64,000 nucleotides of DNA from Stomorhina lunata (Eukaryota > Arthropoda > Insecta > Diptera > Rhiniidae), in contig OW121740.1 in NCBI GenBank assembly GCA_933228675.1, positions 37,354,792 through 37,418,791 on the forward strand, given 5' to 3'. Below are positions 46,884 to 56,274 of this stretch, piece after piece. The notes under the pieces are model-generated. The model was not told the origin of the DNA. It worked only from the letters and a program-made list of their open reading frames with translations, and did no database searches. Both the position numbers and the translations under genes were made by a program. Within the stretch, counting starts at the first letter, position 1. Every line of letters starts with the position of its first letter.

Positions 46884-48434
46884 CTAGTACTAATGTCAAT
46901 ATTAGATTTTTCAACAATGTTAGCATGCCACATGAAGCACAAGAATACAAACACATTTAAAAACTTTCATTATTCACTTACTTTTGTTGCAGCTCTTCAT
47001 AATGATTATGGGTTTAACTTCCGTAAGACAACAACTTAAACAAGACCATCAACATCCTCATCACCAGTAACTGCAATTCGGATGGGTGGTGGGTGTCTAA
47101 GTAAAAGTATCATGAAGTTGAATATTTTTTTTTCGGTTTTGTTCGCTATTTTATAATAATCACAATGTAAATAACAAAAATAAATATACCAAACAAATGT
47201 TTAAGAATAGAAATGCTTCCCTCCTGTCAGACACTTTCATACATTTTACTTGTGTTTGTTTGGTTGCACTGAAACTTCCCCGGTTTACTCCAACACAGGA
47301 AACGCATTTTTGACTTTATTTCTTTTTCCGGCTACTTCATATTTTACTGTTATTTACTTTTTCTTTTTGTATTGTGTGTGTTTTTGTTCCATGGCCGCTT
47401 TAGCGCCGTCAAAACTGTAACTTTTATAATAACTGTTTCTGTTAAAGATTTGCCGGATTTTTAAAAAGGGGGATCGGAACAAGGAGTAAAAATTTATGAA
47501 GTGTGTTACCCGTCCGCGTAAAACGACGTTTAGTCACGTGTTTAACCAAAATCATCATCATCAACATCATAATAATAAAAATCTATGAATATAAATATTT
47601 CATTCTGATTTTTATTTCTTTTTTGTTTACTTAGAAATCATCTTCTTTCGACTCGTATAAATACTTTATCATTGACTGAAATTATTAGAGAGATTTTCTA
47701 GTGATTTTTTTTTTGTGTAAATCCTTAACCCATGTCTGTCTATGATTTGAGACCTGTTGTAGAGGCGTAACATACGTCTGGGGATTTTATTGTAAATACA
47801 AATGTAAAATATGTTCCTGTGTTTGTGAACTTTTGTGGTGTTTTCTGCAATTGATTTGACAATCAGTGTCATCGTCTTATGGCAAGGAACCGCCTTTAAC
47901 AATTTATTATGATTTTAGAAAAAATTCATTATGTTTTTGATTACTTTTTGGTCGTTAATAAATAATTAATAGTGTCTTTTTTTTAATTTAACAAAATTAT
48001 AAAATTTTTTAAATTACAAAAATAGTGTCTTTTTTTTAATTTAACAAAATTATAAAATTTTTAAAATTACAAAACAGAATGTAATTTTTAGGATATACAA
48101 CATATAAGAAGTGAAATGGAATGTTACAAAAAAACTTATCAAAAATTACAAAAAAAATTGAATGTTTACTGGTTTTTTGTAGCAAAAAACTTTTGTCAAG
48201 GACCTTTACAAAAGTAATTTTAGCTTAAAGCAAAGCAATTTTGCGCAAGTAAAGATCCGTTAAACTTTTTTATAACACTTTTCTGTAATTTCGGTTTTTA
48301 GTTCTAGATCCGAATAAAACGAAGTTCTTCCAATTTTTAGATTTAAAATTTTGAATCACGAGTGGCCCGAAAGAAATAAAAGTGTTTTTTTTTATACCCT
48401 CTTGTTTTTTCTAATTATGTCAAAACCAGTGTAA
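46884..48434. other. Unique AT-rich DNA, no certain gene
   Basis: About 1.5 kb. A good acceptor TTACTTTTGTTGCAG ends at 46992 and is followed by a 25-codon open segment (LFIMIMGLTSVRQQLKQD...) ending in TAA at 47068-47070; a GTAAGA donor match lies inside it. The minus-strand frame 47669-47902 shows no domain. A module with GCGCAAGTAAAG near 48243 belongs to the family described at 57-62 kb. Confidence 0.4.
47968..48073 (+). repeat. Two-copy 53-bp tandem duplication
   Basis: AATAGTGTCTTTTTTTTAAT with the following AACAAAATTATAAAATTT occurs twice, 53 bp apart, nearly identical. Confidence 0.85.
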
Positions 48435-48848
48435 AAAACAAGTAAGAAAGTGCTGTAGTCGGTCAATCCCGACCATACGATACCCTTCACCACTAAGGTC
48501 AAAAATGTTCTTTTTACTAATTAAAGACAAATATTTGCTAAATTTTGCCATCATATAAACATATTCTCAAAACTTACACATTTAAGCTGTTTCCATCATT
48601 TGGACTTATATGAGAGCTAGGGTCAAATGTAGACCGATGATCTCGAAGTTTGGCGAATTGATTACAGTTGTTACAAAAATTATGTATGCAAAAAATAAAC
48701 TTAAAATTCTCATTATCTTCGGATTTACGAGCCTTTTAGTCCCATTTAGTGCGTTTTGAGAAAAGAGTTTGTATGGGAGCTATGGTCTAATGTGGACCGA
48801 TTTCAAAGAAATTTTGTACAGTGATTTAGGTTTACATAAGCCGTATAT

Positions 48849-49622
48849 TCTATTCTAAGCCAAAGACCAGCTCACCTTCAAGAAAACACTAGCGCTATTA
48901 CTGTTGAATCTCGGGCAGCTGAGCTGGAAATCAATATCTCCAAGACAAAGATTATGCCTGGAGGCTATGGCGCAAACCCGTCGCCACACATCAATGTGGA
49001 TAACGAAGGTATTGGTTGTGTAGGTACCTTTAATTATCTTGGTAGTTTGGTATCTACAAAAGGTGGCGCCGATGAGGATATTGAATCGCGTATTAATAAG
49101 GCAAAATCTGCATTCGGCATTCTCCGAACTATATGGAAATCTCGGCAAATGTCAACAACAACTAAGTTACGAATATATAACTCGAATGTCAAGTCCATCT
49201 TGTATTACGGCTGCGAAACTTGGAAACGCACAAATGCCATCGATAAGCGCCTGCAAACCTTTGCAAACAAATGCTTGCGGCAAATCCTTAATATATGGTG
49301 GCCAAATCGAATAAGAAATGAAGATCTACTAAACGCTACAAACCAAATCCCTTCTTCTATAGAGGTATGTCAACGGAAATGGCGATGGATAGGCCACACA
49401 CTTCGAAGGCCAAATACCAACATTGCTCGACAAGCGCTTCGTTGGAATCCACAAGGAAGCGGCCGTCGTGTTGGTGCACCTGCTAGAACGTGGAGAAGGT
49501 CAATTGATGCGGAGTTACAAGCAGCAAACTATTCATGGAATGATGTATGCCTAACATCTCGCAATAGAGTTCGATATAAAAGGATGGTTGAGGCCCTATG
49601 CTCCACTGGGAGTCAAGGATAA
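48849..49622 (+). CDS. Non-LTR reverse transcriptase, C-terminal fragment
   Basis: 257 residues are open from the first base of the insertion to TAA, without frameshift. The fragment begins just downstream of where the catalytic YADD box would lie, so it has no polymerase activity. Visible landmarks in order: ELEINISKTKIM (about residues 25-36), FNYLGSLVS (about 61-69), ADEDIESRINKAKSAF (about 74-89), NSNVKSILYYGCETW (about 111-125), the thumb/C-terminal RKWRWIGHTLRRP (about 175-190) and RRVGAPARTWRR. This layout is known from RTE/CR1-type elements of many animals; the exact clade is not determined. The first ATG at 48954 is internal and not a real start. The intact frame suggests recent insertion. 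Confidence 0.85.
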   Translation, partial: SILSQRPAHLQENTSAITVESRAAELEINISKTKIMPGGYGANPSPHINVDNEGIGCVGTFNYLGSLVSTKGGADEDIESRINKAKSAFGILRTIWKSRQMSTTTKLRIYNSNVKSILYYGCETWKRTNAIDKRLQTFANKCLRQILNIWWPNRIRNEDLLNATNQIPSSIEVCQRKWRWIGHTLRRPNTNIARQALRWNPQGSGRRVGAPARTWRRSIDAELQAANYSWNDVCLTSRNRVRYKRMVEALCSTGSQG

Positions 49623-49631
49623 CAGAAGAAG
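48849..49631 (+). mobile_element. 5'-truncated non-LTR retrotransposon insertion
   Basis: A 783-bp insertion inside the INE-1-like element, flanked by perfect 11-bp target duplications AAGCCGTATAT at 48838-48848 and 49632-49642. The uninterrupted site is visible in the sister elements at 57.5 and 59.5 kb. The insert begins inside the reverse transcriptase frame (strong 5' truncation) and ends nine bases after the stop with a short GAA-rich tail and no poly(A). Truncation plus target duplication is the hallmark of target-primed reverse transcription. Confidence 0.88.
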
Positions 49632-50014
49632 AAGCCGTATATGGTTTAAATTTCGTGAAAAATATTTATTTTTGTGGCCAATATATCAATTCCGGGAAGT
49701 GGGACCTATGAGAGGTACCATAAATAATGGACCGATTTCGAATTTCAATAGCCATGGTCCCATTATCAAACAAATGCTGTGTGCCAAATTGCATCAAATT
49801 ATCTTTAGAATTGCGACCTGTAGTTTGATTACAAGGTTTACATGGGGGTCCAGCCGTCCAGCCAGACGGACGGACATCGCTAAATCGACTCAGAAAGTGA
49901 TTCTAAGCCTATTGGTATACTAAAAGATGGGTCTAAGACAAATATTTCTATGCGTTACATACATCAGCACAAACTTAAAATACCCTTTTCACCTATGGTG
50001 GTGAAGGGTATAAA

Positions 50015-50341
50015 AATTTGATGCACCTAGGACCACGGGAACCCGTGCCGACTTCAGCACAAATGTTCCCATGAGAAAATAACGAAAGTATTTTTGGTTT
50101 AAAGTTAATTTCAACTAATAGTGGTTTATATTTTTCAGAAAATATAAAAGAATCTTAAGCAGAACTAAAGCAGTTTTTTTCCAAAATCTTAAAATTTATA
50201 AATCCATGGAATATTATTGGAGTTATTTCAATTTTAACTCGAAATTACGTGTGTCTGACGAAAAGAAAAAATTTAAAAGTAAGACTTGATTTACCATTTA
50301 AAGACTTGCAAGTACTTACAACTTTAATCTTGGTTAAATAT
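50015..50341. other. Short unique stretch, no gene
   Basis: It contains a small inverted repeat CACGGGAACCCGTG near 50035. Nothing else is recognised. Confidence 0.5.
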
Positions 50342-50454
50342 CCCAGCAAAACTTTGGTAACGGCAAGTACTCTGGTATCTGGTTACCTTGTAATGACTAC
50401 AGCATACCCTCCGAATAACTAATAAGTTATTACATAAGTACTTATTTGTAATTA

Positions 50455-50505
50455 AAATTGTAAGTTGAACTGAATGGCCCGGGTTCAAATCCCACCAAGA
50501 GCAAC
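50455..50505 (+). ncRNA. tRNA-like 3' half with B box
   Basis: GGCCCGGGTTCAAATCCCAC contains a perfect B-box and T-arm motif (GGGTTCAAATCCC), followed by a T-rich run beginning at 50508. No clear A box is found upstream. Probably a SINE or tRNA-derived relic. Confidence 0.4.
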
Positions 50506-51203
50506 AATTTTTTTTATTTTTTTTTTTTATTAAAAATGTATTTTTAAATGATTTTTGAATTTTAAAAACATAAATATTACCTTCTGTAAAAGAAATTTTG
50601 GAAAACTAACTCACGGTAATGAAAAAATACTATCATGAGTCAATTTTGATTATGTAGGCTACATACCTATTGGATACCAAGCAACTGTTCTGCTTGGTCT
50701 TAACTTGGTAAGCATAGACTTATCTTGGTTATCCTTTATTTCAACTGTGGACACTGACCTCCTAGTGACATCACCAAAAGGGCTACGTTACGTAGTGAGC
50801 TAACATGTACCGCGAGTTGTAAAATAAGAACGATAAAAAATGGGATGGAAAGACCAAGTAGAGGAAAAATTTTCACAACTTGGCCTATAAAATTGAAGAA
50901 TATTCGCACAAGATCGAAGAAAATAGGTTGTATCTATAGGCCATCTAAGTAAGTAAGAGCCAATATTATATAAAAACTTATACAAAAGGGAAGATTTAAA
51001 TTGTTTAAGTTTTAAAATAATTAAAAAACACTTCTTTTTTGTTTATTAAATGCATTAAACATTTACAAAAAATCGTATAGAAATATGTTTCCAAAAATTA
51101 CAACAAAGCAAAAAAGCAGAGAAAAACTAAGTTATTGTCACATGATTTTGGATCTAAAAATAAAAATTGTTTATATTAATTATAAGCTGCTAAGTTTTCA
51201 ACA

Positions 51204-51276
51204 TATGAAGTAGCTCGGTGGAAGAGTCTCCGCCTAGCAGTCGGAGGGTCTGGGTTCGAGCCCCCATGGGGTCATA
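51204..51276 (+). ncRNA. tRNA-like segment, best preserved of four
   Basis: TAGCTCGGTGGAAGAGT gives a D arm with all four stem pairs (one a G-U). TCCGC-CTAGCAG-TCGGA gives an anticodon arm with four of five pairs and AGC in the anticodon position. TCTGGGTTCGAGCCCC gives a partial T arm with the B box. The two ends do not form a normal acceptor stem, so it is a tRNA relic or a SINE head and not a working tRNA gene. Both Pol III promoter boxes are present. Confidence 0.5.
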
Positions 51277-51319
51277 AGAAAAAATTTGTATTTCGTTTAA
51301 AAATATGTTTTTTAAATAA

Positions 51320-51363
51320 AACAACAACAAAAAAGTTGTTGTTGTTATTGTTGTTGTTGTTGT
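51320..51363. repeat. (AAC)n/(GTT)n inverted microsatellite
   Basis: A short AAC run is immediately followed by about eight GTT triplets, so the stretch can fold on itself. It keeps a short Thr-rich minus-strand frame open, which is not a gene. Confidence 0.85.
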
Positions 51364-52083
51364 CTTCCAATTACTTACCCAAGTCATTACATTTCTGCAA
51401 TTGGTAAGTACCAGAGAACTTCAAAATCACGGGATTTCTTGATTTCATTCAGCACAAAAATTTTTGTTCATTTTAAAGAATAAAGAAAAATTCAACGTGA
51501 TTAAAAATCATATTCATTCTACTGTACAATCAAATTCTGATTTTGTGAATAATTAACAAAAGCATTTTATGAACAAGTTCGCACAGGCAAGAGAAGGGCT
51601 TGCAGTAAATTCATCGTGTCCAAACGATCTTATTCTCATTAACACACACAACATGTTTGAACCGAACGTCTATATGAATTGAGCAATATAATATGCCAAC
51701 AATACAAACAACATTTACAATTCAACATTGATAAGTGAGCTTATTTGAATTTTTCATCATTTTGAATTTGTTTATCAAAGGCAAAATTAGAAGGAATACG
51801 CATTGGAAAATGCACAGTGGTTTATAAGATTTTTTTTATTAGTTTGGTAACTTTTTAATTGACGTAGTAAATAGAGAAAAATGTGAATGTATAATTATTA
51901 TATATATTATATAACAATTATATAACATTCTAATTGTATAATTGAATAGAGCAATAAGAGTTATTCAGAAAAATATATATATATACACAGTGAGATGGAA
52001 TATATAGAAAAATTATTTTTATGCTAAACATTTAATCGTTTTTATAGAAAATATTTTATTTTTTAAGTAAAATATACGTTTAT

Positions 52084-55000
52084 ATTTTCTTTATAGAAAA
52101 AGTAAGTTTTTCTATAGAAAAAGTAAGTTTTTCTATAGAAAAAGTAAGTTTTTCAATAGAAAAAGTAAGTTTTTCTATAGAAAAAGTAAGTTTTTCTATA
52201 GAAAAAGTAAGTTTTTCTATAGAAAAAGTAAGTTTTTCTATAGAAAAAAAGTAAGTTTTTCTATAGAAAAAGTAAGTTTTTCTATAGAAAAAGTAAGTTT
52301 TTCTATAGAAAAAGTAAGTTTTTCTATAGAAAACGTAAGTTTTTCTATAGAAAACGTAAGTTTTTCTATAGAAAAAGTAAGTTTTTCTATAGAAAAAGTA
52401 AGTTTTTCTATAGAAAAAGTAAGTTTTTCTATAGAAAAAGTAAGTTTTTCAATAGAAAAAGTAAGTTTTTCTATAGAAAAAGTAAGTTTTTCTATAGAAA
52501 AAAAGTAAGTTTTTCTGTAGAAAAAGTAAGTTTTTCTATAGAAAAAGTAAGTTTTTCTATAGAAAAAGTAAGTTTTTCTATAGAAAAAGTAAGTTTTTCT
52601 ATAGAAAAAGTAAGTTTTTCTATAGAAAAAGTAAGTTTTTCTATAGAAAACGTAAGTTTTTCTATAGAAAACGTAAGTTTTTCTATAGAAAAAGTAAGTT
52701 TTTCTATAGAAAAAGTAAGTTTTTCTATAGAAAAAGTAAGTTTTTCTATAGAAAAAGTAAGTTTTTCTATAGAAAAAGTAAGTTTTTCTATAGAAAAAGT
52801 AAGTTTTTCTATAGAAAAAGTAAGTTTTTCTATAGAAAAAGTAAGTTTTTCTATAGAAAAAGTAAGTTTTTCTATAGAAAAAGTAAGTTTTTCTATAGAA
52901 AAAGTAAGTTTTTCTATAGAAAAAGTAAGTTTTTCTATAGAAAAAGTAAGTTTTTCTATAGAAAACGTATGTTTTTCTATTGAAAAAGTAAGTTTTTCTA
53001 TAGAAAAAGTAAGTTTTTCTATAGAAAAAGTAAGTTTTTCTATAGAAAAAGTAAGTTTTTCTATAGAAAAAGTAAGTTTTTCTATAGAAAAAGTAAGTTT
53101 TTCTATAGAAAAAGTAAGTTTTTCTATAGAAAAAGTAAGTTTTTCTATAGAAAAAGTAAGTTTTTCTATAGAAAAAGTAAGTTTTTCTATAGAAAAAGTA
53201 AGTTTTTCTATAGAAAAAGTAAGTTTTTCTATAGAAAAAGTAAGTTTTTCTATAGAAAAAGTAAGTTTTTCTATAGAAAAAGTAAGTTTTTCTATAGAAA
53301 AAGTAAGTTTTTCTATAGAAAAAGTAAGTTTTTCTATAGAAAAAGTAAGTTTTTCTATAGAAAAAGTAAGTTTTTCTATAGAAAAAGTAAGTTTTTCTAT
53401 AGAAAAAGTAAGTTTTTCTATAGAAAACGTATGTTTTTCTATTGAAAAAGTAAGTTTTTCTATAGAAAAAGTAAGTTTTTCTATAGAAAAAAAGTAAGTT
53501 TTTCTATAGAAAAAGTAAGTTTTTCTATAGAAAAAGTAAGTTTTTCTATAGAAAAAGTAAGTTTTTCTATAGAAAACGTAAGTTTTTCTATAGAAAAAGT
53601 AAGTTTTTCTATAGAAAAAGTAAGTTTTTCTATAGAAAAAGTAAGTTTTTCTATAGAAAAAGTAAGTTTTTCTATAGAAAAAGTAAGTTTTTCTATAGAA
53701 AACGTAAGTTTTTCTATAGAAAAAGTAAGTTTTTCTATAGAAAAAGTAAGTTTTTCTATAGAAAAAAAGTAAGTTTTTCTATAGAAAAAGTAAGTTTTTC
53801 TATAGAAAAAGTAAGTTTTTCTATAGAAAAAGTAAGTTTTTCTATAGAAAACGTAAGTTTTTCTATAGAAAACGTAAGTTTTTCTATAGAAAAAGTAAGT
53901 TTTTCTATAGAAAAAGTAAGTTTTTCTATAGAAAAAGTAAGTTTTTCTATAGAAAAAGTAAGTTTTTCAATAGAAAAAGTAAGTTTTTCTATAGAAAAAG
54001 TAAGTTTTTCTATAGAAAAAAAGTAAGTTTTTCTGTAGAAAAAGTAAGTTTTTCTATAGAAAAAGTAAGTTTTTCTATAGAAAAAGTAAGTTTTTCTATA
54101 GAAAAAGTAAGTTTTTCTATAGAAAAAGTAAGTTTTTCTATAGAAAAAGTAAGTTTTTCTATAGAAAACGTAAGTTTTTCTATAGAAAACGTAAGTTTTT
54201 CTATAGAAAAAGTAAGTTTTTCTATAGAAAAAGTAAGTTTTTCTATAGAAAAAGTAAGTTTTTCTATAGAAAAAGTAAGTTTTTCTATAGAAAAAGTAAG
54301 TTTTTCTATAGAAAAAGTAAGTTTTTCTATAGAAAAAGTAAGTTTTTCTATAGAAAAAGTAAGTTTTTCTATAGAAAAAGTAAGTTTTTCTATAGAAAAA
54401 GTAAGTTTTTCTATAGAAAAAGTAAGTTTTTCTATAGAAAAAGTAAGTTTTTCTATAGAAAAAGTAAGTTTTTCTATAGAAAACGTATGTTTTTCTATTG
54501 AAAAAGTAAGTTTTTCTATAGAAAAAGTAAGTTTTTCTATAGAAAAAGTAAGTTTTTCTATAGAAAAAGTAAGTTTTTCTATAGAAAAAGTAAGTTTTTC
54601 TATAGAAAAAGTAAGTTTTTCTATAGAAAAAGTAAGTTTTTCTATAGAAAAAGTAAGTTTTTCTATAGAAAAAGTAAGTTTTTCTATAGAAAAAGTAAGT
54701 TTTTCTATAGAAAAAGTAAGTTTTTCTATAGAAAAAGTAAGTTTTTCTATAGAAAAAGTAAGTTTTTCTATAGAAAAAGTAAGTTTTTCTATAGAAAAAG
54801 TAAGTTTTTCTATAGAAAAAGTAAGTTTTTCTATAGAAAAAGTAAGTTTTTCTATAGAAAAAGTAAGTTTTTCTATAGAAAAAGTAAGTTTTTCTATAGA
54901 AAAAGTAAGTTTTTCTATAGAAAAAGTAAGTTTTTCTATAGAAAAAGTAAGTTTTTCTATAGAAAACGTATGTTTTTCTATTGAAAAAGTAAGTTTTTCT

Positions 55001-55086
55001 ATAGAAAAAGTAAGTTTTTCTATAGAAAAAGTAAGTTTTTCTATAGAAAAAGTAAGTTTTTCTATAGAAAACGTAAGTTTTTCTAT
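52084..55086 (+). repeat. 21-bp minisatellite with palindromic TTTTTCTATAGAAAAA core
   Basis: About 143 copies. Each unit is the perfect 16-bp palindrome TTTTTCTATAGAAAAA plus the spacer GTAAG. Variant units (ACGTAAG, ACGTATG with CTATTG, an extra AA, CTGTAG, CAATAG) mark higher-order structure: the extra-AA unit at 52243 recurs at 53761, and the ACGTATG unit at 52961 recurs at 54479, both offset by 1,518 bp, so about 1.5 kb was duplicated. Every unit contains GTAAGT, the consensus 5' splice site. Confidence 0.95.
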
Positions 55087-56054
55087 AAAAAAATTAAATT
55101 CACATTTTCTTACAAAAATTACCTATTTTGTCTAGGCAATACGAATAGACATCAAAAACCAATGTAAACTAAAATAAAAAAAAGATCTTACCTTTGAACA
55201 AATTCATACACAATGATTTCTTGCTTTTTGCATTTCAATGTTTATCAGATTTTTGTATGTTTAGTGGAAAAGCAAAGCACACGAATGGACAAGTTTGATT
55301 CGACCTATGACAAAAATAAGACTGTATTCAACATGCGAGTTGTTCGATTGCCTTAAAATGAACAACATGTATACAAGTTCGAACAAGTTTGATTAATTCA
55401 TTCACTCCCAGTTTAAAGAAAATCATTTTCAATGAAGGGAAATATGTTCGGTTGCTTTAAAATGAACAGCAAAAGAGTGTGTGTAGGCAAGTTTGATCTT
55501 TTACAAATAAAAGACAAGTTTTTTGTGCCTTTGTTATTGTTGAATGTTTTTTAATCAGCAAGTGAAGTTCTCTGGTAAGTACTTGCCTCCAATGACATCC
55601 CCATGTTAATGTAATGACTTAAACAGTGAATGAGTAAGTAGTTCGTGTTCAATAGTTTAACTTTTTAACTCATTATTTGGTAATGAAAAGTTTTGCTGGG
55701 TATAACTAACGTTTTTTTTTTTCTTATTGGAAAACTTCACATTTTTTTTTAGGTCGGTTTTAAAAGTAATTTTTTAATCTTTTAAAAATTTTGTTTCACA
55801 AATGTAACAAACTAAAATTTTTGTCATCTGTGTGTTAAAGCAGACAAATGAGATAATAAAACTCAAAAAAATTGAAGTCGATATCTTTAGCCGTTTTGCC
55901 GTATGCATGATTTGAAGACGCCAAATTTCGAGAAAATCAAATTTTTTGGTCATACATAATTTGAGGCAAAGCTTGGTAAATTGTACTTGTGTTTAATTTT
56001 TATAAATATGTTAATAAATATTATTGTCCAGTCTATAGAGAAACCTTTCTTTTT

Positions 56055-56068
56055 CGGGGTCAAAGGTC
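56055..56068 (+). promoter_or_regulatory. Perfect DR1 nuclear-receptor motif
   Basis: GGGGTCAAAGGTCA is two direct half-sites spaced by one base, the known HNF4/USP-type consensus. A diverged inverted copy of the surrounding 20 bases (CAAATTTTAACCTTTGACCC) lies at about 56394-56413. No neighbouring gene is visible, so regulatory function is only inferred. Confidence 0.3.
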
Positions 56069-56200
56069 AAAATTTGTGTTTTTTTCATTCTAAATACAAA
56101 ATTAAGAAATTTTATGAATTTAGCAGCGAATTTTGTCATAGAAAAATACATAAAAGTAATTCTTATATACCAATATTTTATTTTTAAAAATTTTATTTAA

Positions 56201-56274
56201 CCCTTTAAGGACATGGGGTCTTAATTTTGACGAAAAAAAAATTGGGTCATTTTAGTCCCCATGCCTGTTGAGGG
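56201..56274. mobile_element. 74-bp foldback mini-element flanked by TTAA
   Basis: CCCTTTAAGGACATGGGGTC at the left and GTCCCCATGCCTGTTGAGGG at the right are inverted with 14 of 20 matches, and both ends abut TTAA (56197-56200, 56275-56278). TTAA duplication with CCC ends is typical of piggyBac-type non-autonomous elements. It is too small to encode anything. Confidence 0.6.

Larger units (their letters stand above)
48435..50014 (-). mobile_element. INE-1-like element, interrupted
   Basis: A minus-strand copy of the element family at 57.5 and 59.5 kb. It starts, on the + strand, with AAAACAAGTAAGAAAGTGCT and GTCGGTCAATCCCGACCATA and ends with CACCTATGGTGGTGAAGGGT followed by ATAAA. Its interior includes the CGGACGGACATCGCTAAATC stretch. 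Without its 783-bp insertion it would be about 0.8 kb, as for the complete copies. The family resembles Drosophila INE-1/DINE-1 (Helentron-related, non-coding): a subterminal ATACCCTT start, a CCGT microsatellite, a terminal hairpin before GACTATAGCG, and a TTGTTTT end. That relationship rests on remembered layout, not on an alignment. Confidence 0.75.
50342..55700. mobile_element. 5.4-kb region bounded by 14-bp CCCAG inverted repeats, minisatellite inside
   Basis: CCCAGCAAAACTTT at 50342-50355 and its exact reverse complement AAAGTTTTGCTGGG at 55687-55700 bound the region; TAT on both sides may be a short target duplication. A second internal inverted pair lies at about 51384-51425 (AAGTCATTACATT...AGTACCAGAGAACTTC) and 55566-55621 (GAAGTTCTCTGGTAAGTACT...AATGTAATGACTT). 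Inside are two tRNA-like segments, a GTT microsatellite and about 3 kb of 21-bp repeat. No transposase is encoded. Whether this is one element enlarged by repeat expansion or two elements in opposite orientation flanking a satellite is not settled. Confidence 0.5.

Noticed and set aside
48855..49148. 97-residue minus-strand ORF overlapping the reverse transcriptase
   Set aside because: Antisense shadow of the clearly recognised RT frame.
51204..51276. Functional tRNA gene
   Set aside because: The D and anticodon arms are good, but the acceptor stem does not pair and the T arm is only partial.
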